This document shows positions 37,863 to 46,464 of a stretch of DNA of 64,000 nucleotides, in pieces. The translations under genes and the position numbers were made by a program. The DNA is from Paenibacillus cellulosilyticus (lineage in GTDB: Bacteria > Bacillota > Bacilli > Paenibacillales > Paenibacillaceae): contig NZ_QGTQ01000008.1 in the NCBI RefSeq assembly GCF_003182255.1, forward strand, positions 124,001 to 188,000. Reading direction: 5' to 3'. How positions within the stretch are numbered: position 1 is the first letter of the stretch; every line of letters begins with the position of its first letter. The notes beneath the pieces are model-generated. The model made no database searches, was not told where the DNA came from, and was given only the letters and a program-made list of their open reading frames with translations.

Positions 37863-38531
37863 CTAGATATGACTTTGAGATAGATGAATATAAGCATGTA
37901 CGGCTTGCTCTGCCGCACGCTCCTCCTGCTGCTCGATCGCTTGCAGCAGCTGTAGATGCAACGCAGTTATCGTCTGCTGATCGCTGATCGGCGCTACCGA
38001 CTTGATGATCTCTTGCATGGCATCCGCAATATGCGAATACATCTCAATCAGCAGCTCGTTATGCGAAGCTTCGACGACAGCTCGGTGAAACTGCATGTCC
38101 CACTCCGCATAAGCATCGTTGTCATTGTTGTCGAGTGCAATCGAACATTGATTGAAGCAATGACGTAAGCGTTCGGCTTCTTCGTCCGTACGGCGGCGCG
38201 CAGCTAAGATTGCCGCTTCTCGCTCTAATGCTCTGCGCACTTCAAACGTCTGCAGCGCATCTGTCTTCCGTACCCGGCGCTGGAGAGCCGGACCAAACGC
38301 GCTTGCTGCACGGACATATGTACCATCGCCTTGCTTCGTTTGCAGCATGCCCGCATGCATAAGTGCTTTTATCGCTTCTCTGAGCGTATTGCGGCTGACC
38401 TCAAGTTGGTCCATTAGCTCTGGCTCAGGTGGAATCTTCGTTCCGGGTTTCCACACGCCTTGCTCGATCAGTTGTTCCAGCTGTTTGGTGACTTGCTCAA
38501 CAAGCGTGAGCCGATTCGGTTTCTGCAGCAA
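37863..38531 (-). CDS. GntR-family regulator (FadR subfamily)
   Basis: The winged helix reads KIPPEPELMDQLEVSRNTLREAIKALMHAGML near residues 30-62. The C-terminal FCD-type helical domain contains the metal-ligand pattern EWDMQFHRAVVEASHNELL. The frame is open to a TTG at 38540 that touches the AGGAG. A second TTG at 38531 is properly spaced and is used here. It is the first gene of an operon with the CynX-type transporter. Confidence 0.88.
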   Translation of the reverse strand: MLQKPNRLTLVEQVTKQLEQLIEQGVWKPGTKIPPEPELMDQLEVSRNTLREAIKALMHAGMLQTKQGDGTYVRAASAFGPALQRRVRKTDALQTFEVRRALEREAAILAARRRTDEEAERLRHCFNQCSIALDNNDNDAYAEWDMQFHRAVVEASHNELLIEMYSHIADAMQEIIKSVAPISDQQTITALHLQLLQAIEQQEERAAEQAVHAYIHLSQSHI

Positions 38532-38558
38532 CAGGGTCAACTCCTAAACGTAGGATGA

Positions 38559-38601
38559 TTGGATGAACCAAAGAATAACACGACTAATTGCGTCTTGTCA
38601 A
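38559..38601 (-). promoter_or_regulatory. Promoter of the GntR operon with a candidate operator
   Basis: Minus-strand TTGACA (38601-38596), a 17-base spacer and a weak -10 (TTATTC, 38578-38573) are followed by TTGGTTCATCCAA at 38571-38559, an inverted repeat of the kind FadR-type regulators bind. Autorepression is likely. Confidence 0.5.
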
Positions 38602-38660
38602 AAAAATGAACCCCAATGGACTTAGGTCCAGAACGAGTAGTTTCGATTCCAATAGGAAGA

Positions 38661-38686
38661 GGCAGCCGTCATGCTGACCGGCTGCC
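38661..38686. terminator. Hairpin terminator after the GH95 gene
   Basis: GGCAGCCG and CGGCTGCC arms lie just beyond the stop at 38698. The T-tract is interrupted on both strands. Confidence 0.6.
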
Positions 38687-38697
38687 GCTTTCTCAAT

Positions 38698-41100
38698 TTA
38701 TTCTTTAGAAATGGAGATAATCAACTTACCACCCTTGGTCATCGCTACATCGTAACAGTCGTTCCCAAGCTTCGATGGCATATACGACACATTGCGGCCT
38801 AACCAGTTGCAGCGATTGAATGCAGCCGGCAGCTTGAGTGTGAACGTTGTGTCGCGCTCTGCGATAAGTTCCGCATGGAAGGTGTCATTCTCCTTATTCC
38901 AGGAGAATGACACCTTCCCAGCACAGAACCGCATACCGGATACGCTTCCACTCGTCCATCTATCAGGCAGTGCCGGCAGAAGCTTAACCATAGTCGGCGA
39001 GACGTAGAGCAGCATCTCCTGTACGGCGTTCACCCAGCCCATGTTGGCATCCAGCTGAATCGGCGCTTCCTCCATGTTCATGCAGATGCCCATGTCCCGC
39101 CAATCATTATGCAGCGTCATGAAATTGTTCAGCAAGCAGGAGCGGGACAAAATATCGAGCTGCGTGAGCGCCTTGTTCCCATCCCCTAACCGCGCATAGA
39201 TCGCAGCCATATGTCCAAGCGACCAGCCGGTCTGAGCGCCGAGCAGCCGCTTATTGACAGCCGTCTCGAATGCTTCGAACCGCTGCGGATGCTCCTCTCT
39301 CGTGAATTCCTGCCCGGGGAAGATCGGATAAATATGCGATAAATGACGGTGGTTGTACCGATCGTCGAACCGTTCATCCATCCATTCGCGAATCGCGCCG
39401 TCCGCATTTATTTTGTAATCCGGAATACGCTGCAGCATGAGCTCCCATCGCATAATGTCATCATCATAAACGCCTGCCTCTCGACTGCCCTCGATTAGAT
39501 GCGTAAGCAGCTCCTTCAGGAGCGCACAATCCATCGTTGCGTTGATCGTTGTTGGCATCGGGTGTGCCAGTGGTTTTCCATCGGTCGGCATGAAGTTCTC
39601 CGGCGTATTCTCCGGCGATACGGAAGGATAAAATTTGAGCTGCCCATCCTGGTCCAGAACAACGAAGTCTTCGTAGAACAGTACGGCTTCCCTCATAAAC
39701 GGCAGCACCTTGTCCACGAGAAGCGTACGATCTCCGGTGTACAGATAATATTCGTAATAATGCCGCGCCAACCAGGCAGCTGTACCTGTCCAGTTCATAA
39801 TGACGGGCACAACCTGATTCGGTACGCCAATCCCTGGCGTCGAACCGGCAGGAATGTAGATGCCGCGACAGCCATACAGCTTTTGTGCATTCGCCCGGAA
39901 ATCGTCCATCATGCTGTCGTAATACCGGATGAGTGCGGGCATTAGCTCCATCAAGCCGCCGGCAGGAACATGCCAATAGATCATCTGCACGTTTTCATTG
40001 GCCATGTTGTGGCACCATGTTAACTGGTGGTCTCCCCCCCATAAACCATATAGCCCGAAGGGATAACCTTCCGCATGTGTACCGGAGATGAACAGATATC
40101 GGCCGTACGCCCACATTTTCTGAACGAGTTCTGTAGGAGCCTCTCCTTCATAAGCATCCAGCAGCAGTTCTTCGTTCGTCCGACTGCCATCGTCCTCCCC
40201 GAGTTCAAGGTTTACACTGTGGAACAGTTCTCCGTGAATGTCGACATGCGCTGCCAAGAGCCTCTTGTAATCCGTAGGGATAACGGACAATTCACTTCTG
40301 AGCCGTGCCCAATCTTGCTCGCGATCGCCTTTCACGAATAGTTTGACGATAGCCAGTACGCGGGATGCACCTTGGAAATGAATCGCATCCTGTTGGTCCG
40401 CGCTTCGTACGCCTGCATCCGTAACGATGTGCATGACGGCTCCGAAATCCGATCCATCATCATTGCGGGCAGCATAGTAGAGATAGTTGCCTGCGGCCTT
40501 TACTTGAACGGTTGCCTCGATTTCCTTGCATGCTTCAACCAAGTTAGGGTCATCGGTCGGATGTAATTTCAGGCGAAGCGCGCCTGTTATATCATGACCG
40601 CCCGCGGTGATTTCGTAGATAATCGCATCGTCAGCCCTAGAAACAAACAGCCTTCGAGCATAGGATTTCTCCCCATCCTGCCACTGAACTGTGACTTCAC
40701 CTGTCTCCATATCGAGACTTCTGCGGTACTGCTTGAATGCTTGCTCACATACCATCGTCAGCTTGAGATCCGCAAGCGGAAATCTTGAAGCCAGTTCTGT
40801 GTTGTACCCTCTATCTTGCAAGGCTTTCGTCAAATGCCAGCTCGCCTCGAGATACTTCTCTTCGTCCATTAGCTTGCGCGTTTCAGGGAGCGTATAACTG
40901 ACGTCAGGGAGTTCCGCTTTCCGCCCCCAATGCCATAGATCCTCATGGGTCAGCATGATCGTCTCTTCTTTCACCGCGCCATAGACCGAAGCTCCGATTC
41001 TTCCATTGCCGGAAGGCAGTCCTTCACGCCATTTGTTGTTCCACCAGGATGTCGGGTATCTGAGCGTGAGCTTGTACCTGTTGTTTGCCGTTCTTTCCAT
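38698..41100 (-). CDS. Glycoside hydrolase family 95 (alpha-L-fucosidase/galactosidase type)
   Basis: The protein has 800 residues from the ATG at 41100, eight bases after GGAG. An in-frame TTG 15 bases earlier overlaps that site. The N-terminal beta domain begins GLPSGNGRIGASVYG near residue 30. The (alpha/alpha)6 core has GLWGGDHQLTWCHNMANENVQ near 350, PSVSPENTP near 490, HRHLSHIYPIFPG near 600 and GWSLGHMAAIYARLGDG near 640. GH95 enzymes invert and remove alpha-1,2-L-fucose or related L-galactose from plant glycans. There is no signal peptide, so the enzyme should act inside the cell on imported oligosaccharides. It is divergent from an AraC regulator. Confidence 0.92.
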   Translation of the reverse strand: MERTANNRYKLTLRYPTSWWNNKWREGLPSGNGRIGASVYGAVKEETIMLTHEDLWHWGRKAELPDVSYTLPETRKLMDEEKYLEASWHLTKALQDRGYNTELASRFPLADLKLTMVCEQAFKQYRRSLDMETGEVTVQWQDGEKSYARRLFVSRADDAIIYEITAGGHDITGALRLKLHPTDDPNLVEACKEIEATVQVKAAGNYLYYAARNDDGSDFGAVMHIVTDAGVRSADQQDAIHFQGASRVLAIVKLFVKGDREQDWARLRSELSVIPTDYKRLLAAHVDIHGELFHSVNLELGEDDGSRTNEELLLDAYEGEAPTELVQKMWAYGRYLFISGTHAEGYPFGLYGLWGGDHQLTWCHNMANENVQMIYWHVPAGGLMELMPALIRYYDSMMDDFRANAQKLYGCRGIYIPAGSTPGIGVPNQVVPVIMNWTGTAAWLARHYYEYYLYTGDRTLLVDKVLPFMREAVLFYEDFVVLDQDGQLKFYPSVSPENTPENFMPTDGKPLAHPMPTTINATMDCALLKELLTHLIEGSREAGVYDDDIMRWELMLQRIPDYKINADGAIREWMDERFDDRYNHRHLSHIYPIFPGQEFTREEHPQRFEAFETAVNKRLLGAQTGWSLGHMAAIYARLGDGNKALTQLDILSRSCLLNNFMTLHNDWRDMGICMNMEEAPIQLDANMGWVNAVQEMLLYVSPTMVKLLPALPDRWTSGSVSGMRFCAGKVSFSWNKENDTFHAELIAERDTTFTLKLPAAFNRCNWLGRNVSYMPSKLGNDCYDVAMTKGGKLIISISKE

Positions 41101-41144
41101 TCCGATCAGCTCCAATTCGAATTTGCTGTTGATCTGTTAAGAAC

Positions 41145-41173
41145 AGTATAGGTACGGTTGCACGCGATGTCTT
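41145..41173 (-). promoter_or_regulatory. Promoter of the GH95 gene
   Basis: Minus-strand AAGACA (41173-41168) and TATACT (41150-41145) are spaced by exactly 17 bases, about 45 bases upstream of the ATG. Confidence 0.65.
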
Positions 41174-41262
41174 TGGATAAAACCATATCGATTTGTCCTT
41201 TATTCCAATATAATAGACTTTAACGTTACAACCTCTTCTCTATCCTATGGAGGTGCAATCTC

Positions 41263-42168
41263 ATGAGAATCCCAATCTATAGCTTTCGAGTGGACTATGT
41301 GACACGCTACTCGGAATTTAACCCTTTGCTTCTATTTGCACAAAAGTACGTTTTCGCTGCTAACGAGCAGTGCTCGCTTCGCAAATGTTATGCTCACGCC
41401 ATCATTCTAATTGAATCAGGTACCGGGCTGCTTGAACTGAATGGGACAAGCTATACGGTTCGAGCAGGTTCTCTTGTCTATATTCCCGCTGGCTCCGTGC
41501 ATCGTTGGACGGCTGATTCGCAAGATCCGATGGTACATCGATGTGTTTATTTCGATTGGCAGTATGTAAGCCGGCCGGATTTTCAATATCAGCGCGACTA
41601 TTTCTGCTCGATTGAGGAATTTCGTGAGGAGACGACCGCGATTGGGCCTGAGCTGGATCTGTATGAAGTCATTCATAGTCCGAACATTCAAATGTGGGTT
41701 TCTTATTTCAATGCGCTGACGCCACCTCCCGAGATTCTCGGTTATCGGAATCCATGGGACAAGCTGCAGTACAATGGCGCTTTCCAGACGTTCCTCCATC
41801 AATATGTGGTCGCAGCGATGAAGAACGGTGCACGAGACTCTCGCATTACACGTATTTTGTCGCGGATGGAACAAGAACCACCTGAGGTATGCGAGCAGAA
41901 CCTGTATCTGTGGGCCAGCGAGATGGGTCTGAAGAAGAGCCGATTCCATGCTTTGTTCAAAGCAGATACGGGCTACTCGCCGAATGACTATGTGAAACGG
42001 CTGCAATTCCACCGGATCGCCGAGGAATTGGTTGGTACGAATCTATCGATTACGGACATTGCGGCTAAGCACGGCTTCTCCTCCATCCATTATTTCTCCA
42101 AAGCATTCCGTCTGGCGACGGGCATGTCGCCTACCGACTATCGGAAGACATATGGCGTGACGTATTAA
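41263..42168 (+). CDS. AraC-family regulator with cupin sensor
   Basis: This 301-residue protein has an N-terminal cupin (ESGTGLLELNGTSYTVRAGS near residues 50-70, then IPAGSVHRW) that should bind a sugar. Its C-terminus has two helix-turn-helix units (LYLWASEMGLKKSRFHALFK and ITDIAAKHGFSSIHYFSKAF). It is transcribed away from the GH95 gene across 160 bases holding both promoters. It therefore most likely activates the fucosidase in response to a released sugar. GGAGGTG precedes the ATG. Confidence 0.92.
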   Translation: MRIPIYSFRVDYVTRYSEFNPLLLFAQKYVFAANEQCSLRKCYAHAIILIESGTGLLELNGTSYTVRAGSLVYIPAGSVHRWTADSQDPMVHRCVYFDWQYVSRPDFQYQRDYFCSIEEFREETTAIGPELDLYEVIHSPNIQMWVSYFNALTPPPEILGYRNPWDKLQYNGAFQTFLHQYVVAAMKNGARDSRITRILSRMEQEPPEVCEQNLYLWASEMGLKKSRFHALFKADTGYSPNDYVKRLQFHRIAEELVGTNLSITDIAAKHGFSSIHYFSKAFRLATGMSPTDYRKTYGVTY

Positions 42169-42176
42169 TGCAACAC

Positions 42177-42200
42177 AAAAAGCCGCATCAGCGGCTTTTT
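42177..42200. terminator. Bidirectional terminator
   Basis: AAAAAGCCGC-ATCA-GCGGCTTTTT, a perfect 10-bp stem, sits eight bases after the AraC stop and faces the hydrolase gene. Confidence 0.92.
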
Positions 42201-42295
42201 ATGTCTTTTATTCGTTATTCGCTTCTTTCTAACGCAGCCCGCTTAATCGTTCGAGGAATTCGGCCGCCGCTCCCTTTATAAACTTGATTGCCCCA

Positions 42296-43210
42296 CTAAT
42301 TGCTTAACGAACGACTTTGTCGGAGTACATCCATGATGGCTTGAATAACAGCATCTTGACGATCGACATGAAGCCAGCTGTGTCCTGCATGATGAAGGGC
42401 TCGATTCTCGCCGTGAGGTATTGACTTGGCAAATACCGTGTATAAGTTATGTTTAAATTCGATTGTTTTATTTAGAAAGGGTTTAGGCATGATAACGGCT
42501 TGCATAGGATCGATCGCCATTGCAGTTAGAACGATCAGAGGCACGTCAGGCATGTCTCCTCCATGTACGACTTCTTCGTAGAGCTCACTCGATAAGTTTC
42601 TGCTCTCGCGAAAGGAAAGCAATAAAGAGCGAAGATGATAATCGATTAACCGATCTCGCAATGGTATGGGCCATGTTGATAAAACTTGTGCAAACTGCTG
42701 ACGAAAGAATGGCTTATAGTGAAGCAGCAGTCGGATCATATTGAATAACAGTCGAGGTATATGCCGCAATTTGAGCTTCGGTGCTTGCCGAAAGCCCTCG
42801 TGCACGGGGTCCAGCATGACGATACCGCTGACCTCTTCCGGATATTGTTGAGCGTAACGACGCGCATAGATGCCACCGAGTGAATGACCTACGAGTAGGT
42901 ATGGCGCTTGTATGCCGGAGACATGCAGGAGCTGCCGTAATTCATCTATCACCTCACCTGCGCTTCTAGGCAACTTAACCGAATCACTCCAACCTGTTCC
43001 CGCACGATCGTAAATCACGCAGGTTGTATACCGTGCAAGCTCCTTCTGGATGTTCCAATAATCAAGGCCTACAAAACCGGCGCCGGGCAACATAACAACT
43101 GCAGGACCTCCGCTTCCCTCGCTGTGGAGAAGTAACTGACGTCCTTGCACCTCGTATGTCCGGCCGATCGGCACTGGTTTGGACGTGTTCACTGGTAAAC
43201 TCGGATTCAT
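42296..43210 (-). CDS. Alpha/beta hydrolase
   Basis: The nucleophile elbow GHSLGGIYARRYAQ carries the catalytic Ser near residue 108, the oxyanion region reads VMLPGAGFVGLDYW near 42, and the catalytic His is in HHAGHSWLHVDR near residue 283. The start at 43210 (MNPSLPVNT) is seven bases after GGAG. An ATG two codons earlier is too close. The family includes esterases, haloperoxidases and epoxide hydrolases. Nothing points to a specific substrate. Confidence 0.88.
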   Translation of the reverse strand: MNPSLPVNTSKPVPIGRTYEVQGRQLLLHSEGSGGPAVVMLPGAGFVGLDYWNIQKELARYTTCVIYDRAGTGWSDSVKLPRSAGEVIDELRQLLHVSGIQAPYLLVGHSLGGIYARRYAQQYPEEVSGIVMLDPVHEGFRQAPKLKLRHIPRLLFNMIRLLLHYKPFFRQQFAQVLSTWPIPLRDRLIDYHLRSLLLSFRESRNLSSELYEEVVHGGDMPDVPLIVLTAMAIDPMQAVIMPKPFLNKTIEFKHNLYTVFAKSIPHGENRALHHAGHSWLHVDRQDAVIQAIMDVLRQSRSLSN

Positions 43211-43295
43211 CCTCATTCTCCTTGCTTGGAATACCTGAATCCATGTATGATTCGCCTTATGATTTCATTGTATTCACACGTAAAAAGCAAAAGAC

Positions 43296-43315
43296 AGCCG
43301 ATCGGTTGATCGACT
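43296..43315 (-). terminator. Terminator of the MetF-like gene
   Basis: Minus-strand AGTCGATC-AACC-GATCGGCT (one wobble pair) is followed by GTCTTTTGCTTTTT, 19 bases after the stop. Confidence 0.8.
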
Positions 43316-43333
43316 GCCTGCATAGGTCTGCTA

Positions 43334-44275
43334 TTATCGCACAATTTGAACAAGCTGCTTCTTATCGATCAGCGACTTGATGTCCTTCACCATCTGGATG
43401 GATGCCTCGATCTCGATCTTGCGGGTCGATACGCTTTCGACGCTGCAGCCGACCGGGATGCCTTTCTCTAGGCCGAACTCTAGCAGCTCCTCAAAGATCT
43501 TATTCGTCAATTGAATCGACTTATCGAGTACGTCTGACGAATATTTCAGCTCGTTCTCCAACCAGCGCGGAATGCTGATGCCAAGCCATTTCATGAACGC
43601 AAGCGTCTTCGTCGAGCCGCATGGCGCGAGATTGAACAAGATCGGAACCATCTCGATCTCAAGCTCGTTGCAGTAGTGGTAGTAATCGGACAAGAAGCTC
43701 TTCGATGCCTCGACATTATACGTCGCTTGGGAGACGAAGAAGCTGCAGCCGTGCTTCATTTTGTTCACGACACGCATATGCTCATCTTTCTTCTTCGTAT
43801 GGCGCTCTGGAATGATTACGCCTCCGAACGTAAGGTCGCAGTTATGCTGGCCGCTTAATCGATAAGCTTCCGACAGATCGAGCGTTACCTTCTGTCCACT
43901 TGAAGAGGCGCCTACGAACACGCTGAACCGATCCTTGTCGCTGCTCTTCTTCAGCCAATTCGTCAGCTCCGCTTCGGAATATTTGCCAACGCAGCGGTAG
44001 ATGATCTTCGGGACGTCGAGCGCTTGAAGATACTGCTCACTATAGGTTTCCGGATCCAGCATGGCCATGTATGGAAAAGGACGCTCCTCCTCTACACGAT
44101 CGGACTCCTCCTGCACGTCGTATAGAATCAGCGCATCTATGTCAACGTTTTTAAGCCGTTCAACTTGCTTGTGGGAAATCTCCGCGATCTTCTCAACCGA
44201 ACTCGATTCTTTCGGCGGAGTCATTCCGTATGTTATAATTCCTGCTTTCTTGTTCAAAATAGACTCTCTAAACAT
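43334..44275 (-). CDS. Methylenetetrahydrofolate-reductase-like protein, B12-riboswitch controlled
   Basis: This 313-residue TIM-barrel protein aligns with MetF. YGMTPPKESSSVEKIAE matches the FEFFPP start motif, GGVIIPERHTKKKDEHM matches the His/Lys region, and GCSFFVSQATYN keeps the folate-binding Gln (Gln183 of E. coli). The Glu that acts as general acid in MetF (Glu28) is Gly here. GAGGATGGG precedes the ATG. It lies downstream of a complete cobalamin riboswitch and a 57-residue gene, so it should be made when B12 is scarce. Either it uses a different acid, or it is a methyl-folate-binding relative with another role. Confidence 0.78.
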   Translation of the reverse strand: MFRESILNKKAGIITYGMTPPKESSSVEKIAEISHKQVERLKNVDIDALILYDVQEESDRVEEERPFPYMAMLDPETYSEQYLQALDVPKIIYRCVGKYSEAELTNWLKKSSDKDRFSVFVGASSSGQKVTLDLSEAYRLSGQHNCDLTFGGVIIPERHTKKKDEHMRVVNKMKHGCSFFVSQATYNVEASKSFLSDYYHYCNELEIEMVPILFNLAPCGSTKTLAFMKWLGISIPRWLENELKYSSDVLDKSIQLTNKIFEELLEFGLEKGIPVGCSVESVSTRKIEIEASIQMVKDIKSLIDKKQLVQIVR

Positions 44276-44376
44276 AAGATCCCATCCTCAGACGATTGTT
44301 AGCACGAACGTGAATAAATATTCAATTAACCCAATATATATTCGCACAAATTTATAAAAATTGCTATCTTAATTTT

Positions 44377-44550
44377 CTAACGAAGCACCTGGTTCATCAG
44401 CTTCTGCCATCGTTCCTGTGTGCTTGAAGATGTGAAAGCGAGATGATGGAGCAGGCTGGCATAAGAATCGACATTCAAGTTTGCAATGACCCCAATCATC
44501 AATTGCTCGTCTTCAACATGGGACAAAAAATGAATCAGTTCGTGTCGCAT
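44377..44550 (-). CDS. Small protein (57 residues) in the cobalamin-riboswitch operon
   Basis: The ATG at 44550 follows GGGGAGG by seven bases, an excellent site. The frame encodes MRHELIHFLSHVEDEQLMIG and a helical, Leu- and His-rich remainder ending WQKLMNQVLR. There is no membrane segment, Cys or known motif. It lies between the riboswitch terminator and the MetF-like gene, so both should be repressed by cobalamin. It may bind or stabilise the MetF-like protein. This is inference. I do not recognise the family. Confidence 0.65.
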   Translation of the reverse strand: MRHELIHFLSHVEDEQLMIGVIANLNVDSYASLLHHLAFTSSSTQERWQKLMNQVLR

Positions 44551-44614
44551 GGCAGAAGCCTCCCCTATTTATCGATTAATAGAATAGATGACTTACGCTG
44601 TTTACAACATAAAA

Positions 44615-44656
44615 AAGGCGTCAATCCCGTATCACGAACATAGGGAAAGACGCCTT
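44615..44656 (-). terminator. Terminator of the cobalamin riboswitch
   Basis: Minus-strand AAGGCGTCTTTCCC and GGGATTGACGCCTT arms are followed by TTTTATG. Lying between the aptamer and the first gene, it is the likely expression platform. Confidence 0.88.
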
Positions 44657-44724
44657 CATAATCGCAAATTATGATCGATCATCTAACACCTCCCTATCTC
44701 CCGTAGGTACCGCAGTGTCGTTAG

Positions 44725-44905
44725 AACAGGCAGGTCTCCTGGCTTAGGAATCATAACATGGCAGCTGCCTTCCCGATCGCGTTCGATCAGTGGTTTGATG
44801 TTGCTGCCTGCTCCTCCGTTACAGTGGCGGGACCGCGTCGGTATTGCACCGAACTTCCCTATTAAGTCTGGACGACATCCATCCATGTCGCTCAGACACC
44901 TGTTC
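44725..44905 (-). promoter_or_regulatory. Cobalamin (B12) riboswitch aptamer
   Basis: The minus strand contains all the conserved blocks in order: AATAGGGAA, GGTGCAATACCGACGCGG, CCCGCCACTGTAACGG, ATCGGGAAGGC, and the B12 box AAGCCAGGAGACCTGCC (near 44728-44745). The aptamer therefore looks complete. Together with the downstream terminator it should switch off the 57-residue and MetF-like genes when cobalamin is bound. The open frame through this region is only a shadow of the RNA. Confidence 0.95.
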
Positions 44906-44989
44906 CCGATTATATGTAGTTGGGGTACATTCAATTCCCTTCATCATAGTCGACTTCGTTAAGGGATGACAAGAACAAACGTGTTTACT

Positions 44990-45361
44990 TTATTTTCGCC
45001 AGAATGTTGTGCAGTCTGCTTTATCTTCCATGTTGTAATCAATGATTCTCGCAAGCAGCTCATAATCAACTGACTGATCCCACTTCAGGCGGATCAATTG
45101 GTCGCTATGGCTGTAGCCAGCTTGTACGATTTGATCTGCGAAATGAATCATCGCAGCTCGTTCAGGCCCAACGGCGATATGATGCTTGGCTACGCTAAAT
45201 CCGATAATAAAAGTGCCGTGATCGGTAAACATCGGTTGGTTCCAAGCGATTTTGGGTTCCAATTGAGGGTAGTGATCAGCTACCCAATTCAGTACCGTCT
45301 CTAATCGCTCTCGGTGCTGCGGGTGCTCGACGCGTGCTATGAATTCTGCGAACACTTCCAT
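44990..45361 (-). CDS. DUF1801/YdhG-like iron-chaperone-type protein
   Basis: The protein has 123 residues from MEVFAEFIARVEHPQHRERL, seven bases after GGGGG. The pattern EPKIAWNQPMFTDHGTFIIGFS and the C-terminal IRLKWDQSVDYELLARIIDYN match the YdhG/DUF1801 group. Bacillus Fra-type relatives have been linked to iron delivery. It is a distant relative of the protein at 28715. Its direct neighbours give no further hint. Confidence 0.85.
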   Translation of the reverse strand: MEVFAEFIARVEHPQHRERLETVLNWVADHYPQLEPKIAWNQPMFTDHGTFIIGFSVAKHHIAVGPERAAMIHFADQIVQAGYSHSDQLIRLKWDQSVDYELLARIIDYNMEDKADCTTFWRK

Positions 45362-45480
45362 GATGCGCCCCCTATTCATTGTCCAATCGGCAAAGATTAT
45401 CACTTGGCTTAAACTTCCTTCTACTATATCACAATATGTACACCCTTCTGTCATTGAACGATGACGAATTACAGACAATA

Positions 45481-45508
45481 AGGAGCAGCGCCGTGGCGAC
45501 CTGCTCCT
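45481..45508. terminator. Hairpin terminator
   Basis: AGGAGCAG and CTGCTCCT arms with TTTTG beyond lie between the SDR stop and the DUF1801 gene. An inner CGCC/GGCG pairing adds stability. Confidence 0.7.
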
Positions 45509-45532
45509 TTTGAAATCGTATAACGGGCAGTT

Positions 45533-46270
45533 TCAGTTGAATCCGCCATTCACTCGAATGATCTGTCCCGTAATCCAGCGAGCTTTGTCACTAACGAGCA
45601 GCTCTACCGCATTCGCGATATCTTCCGGCTCGCCTATCCGGCCGAATGCGTTCATTTTGCGGAATGAATCAACTAATTCTGGGGATTTGCCGTTCAAGAA
45701 CATCTCCGTCGATACTTGCCCTGGCGCGATGCAGTTGATGGTGATATCCTTCGGCCCGAACTCTTTAGCCAATTGGCGTGTGAGCTGCTCGACTGCCCCC
45801 TTAGTCGCTGCATATACACTGTACGTCGGGAGCATTGCACCAGATACGGATGTTGAGAAGTTGATGATCGCACCTCCTGCAGCCATATGCTTCATCGCTT
45901 GTTGACACGCGAAGTAGGTGCCTTTCACATTGATGGCAAAATGCTGATCAAACATCTCCTCCGTCACTTCAGCAATTGCTGCATTTTTCATAACACCCGC
46001 ATTATTGACGATTATATCTACACGATTAAATCGTTCCAATGTCTCTGTGAATAGCGCTTCGACTTCACTTACCGAGCTCACATCAGCGCGGATCGCAATC
46101 GCTTCACCCCCTAATTGCGCGATCTCCTGAACAGCCTCTTCCGCCTTCTGTGAATTTGAAGCGTAATTGACGACTACCTTCGCACCTGACTGCGCTAGTT
46201 GAATAGCGATTTGACGACCGATCCCACGGGAAGCACCTGTTACAATGGCTACTTTTTCATTCAAGCTCAT
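45533..46270 (-). CDS. Short-chain dehydrogenase/reductase (FabG-like)
   Basis: This 245-residue enzyme has the cofactor motif TGASRGIGRQIA (residues 11-22), NNAGVMKNAAI near 88, the catalytic Ser (NFSTSVSG), and the YAATK Tyr/Lys pair near 152-156. ITGQIIRVNGGF ends the chain. These enzymes use NADP(H) on keto or hydroxy groups. The specific substrate is open. The gene is divergent from an AraC_N-type regulator, which probably controls it. Confidence 0.92.
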   Translation of the reverse strand: MSLNEKVAIVTGASRGIGRQIAIQLAQSGAKVVVNYASNSQKAEEAVQEIAQLGGEAIAIRADVSSVSEVEALFTETLERFNRVDIIVNNAGVMKNAAIAEVTEEMFDQHFAINVKGTYFACQQAMKHMAAGGAIINFSTSVSGAMLPTYSVYAATKGAVEQLTRQLAKEFGPKDITINCIAPGQVSTEMFLNGKSPELVDSFRKMNAFGRIGEPEDIANAVELLVSDKARWITGQIIRVNGGFN

Positions 46271-46464
46271 TTCGATTCTCTCCTTTATTCCTAGCTCTCA
46301 CAGATCGTCATTCGATTGATCTCGACCGCGACCTTGTATCCTGATTATAGGTAAATATCGTGTTTGCCCGTTAGATCATACCTATTCACTTCTTGCCTAA
46401 TTCTCTTCACTCTCGCTATTATCTAGATAAGGATGAACGTAATGAAGGGAATGAAAGATACGTT

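Noticed and set aside
44683-44934. 83-codon open frame on the minus strand
   Set aside because: It coincides with the conserved cobalamin riboswitch. Conservation here is explained by RNA structure.
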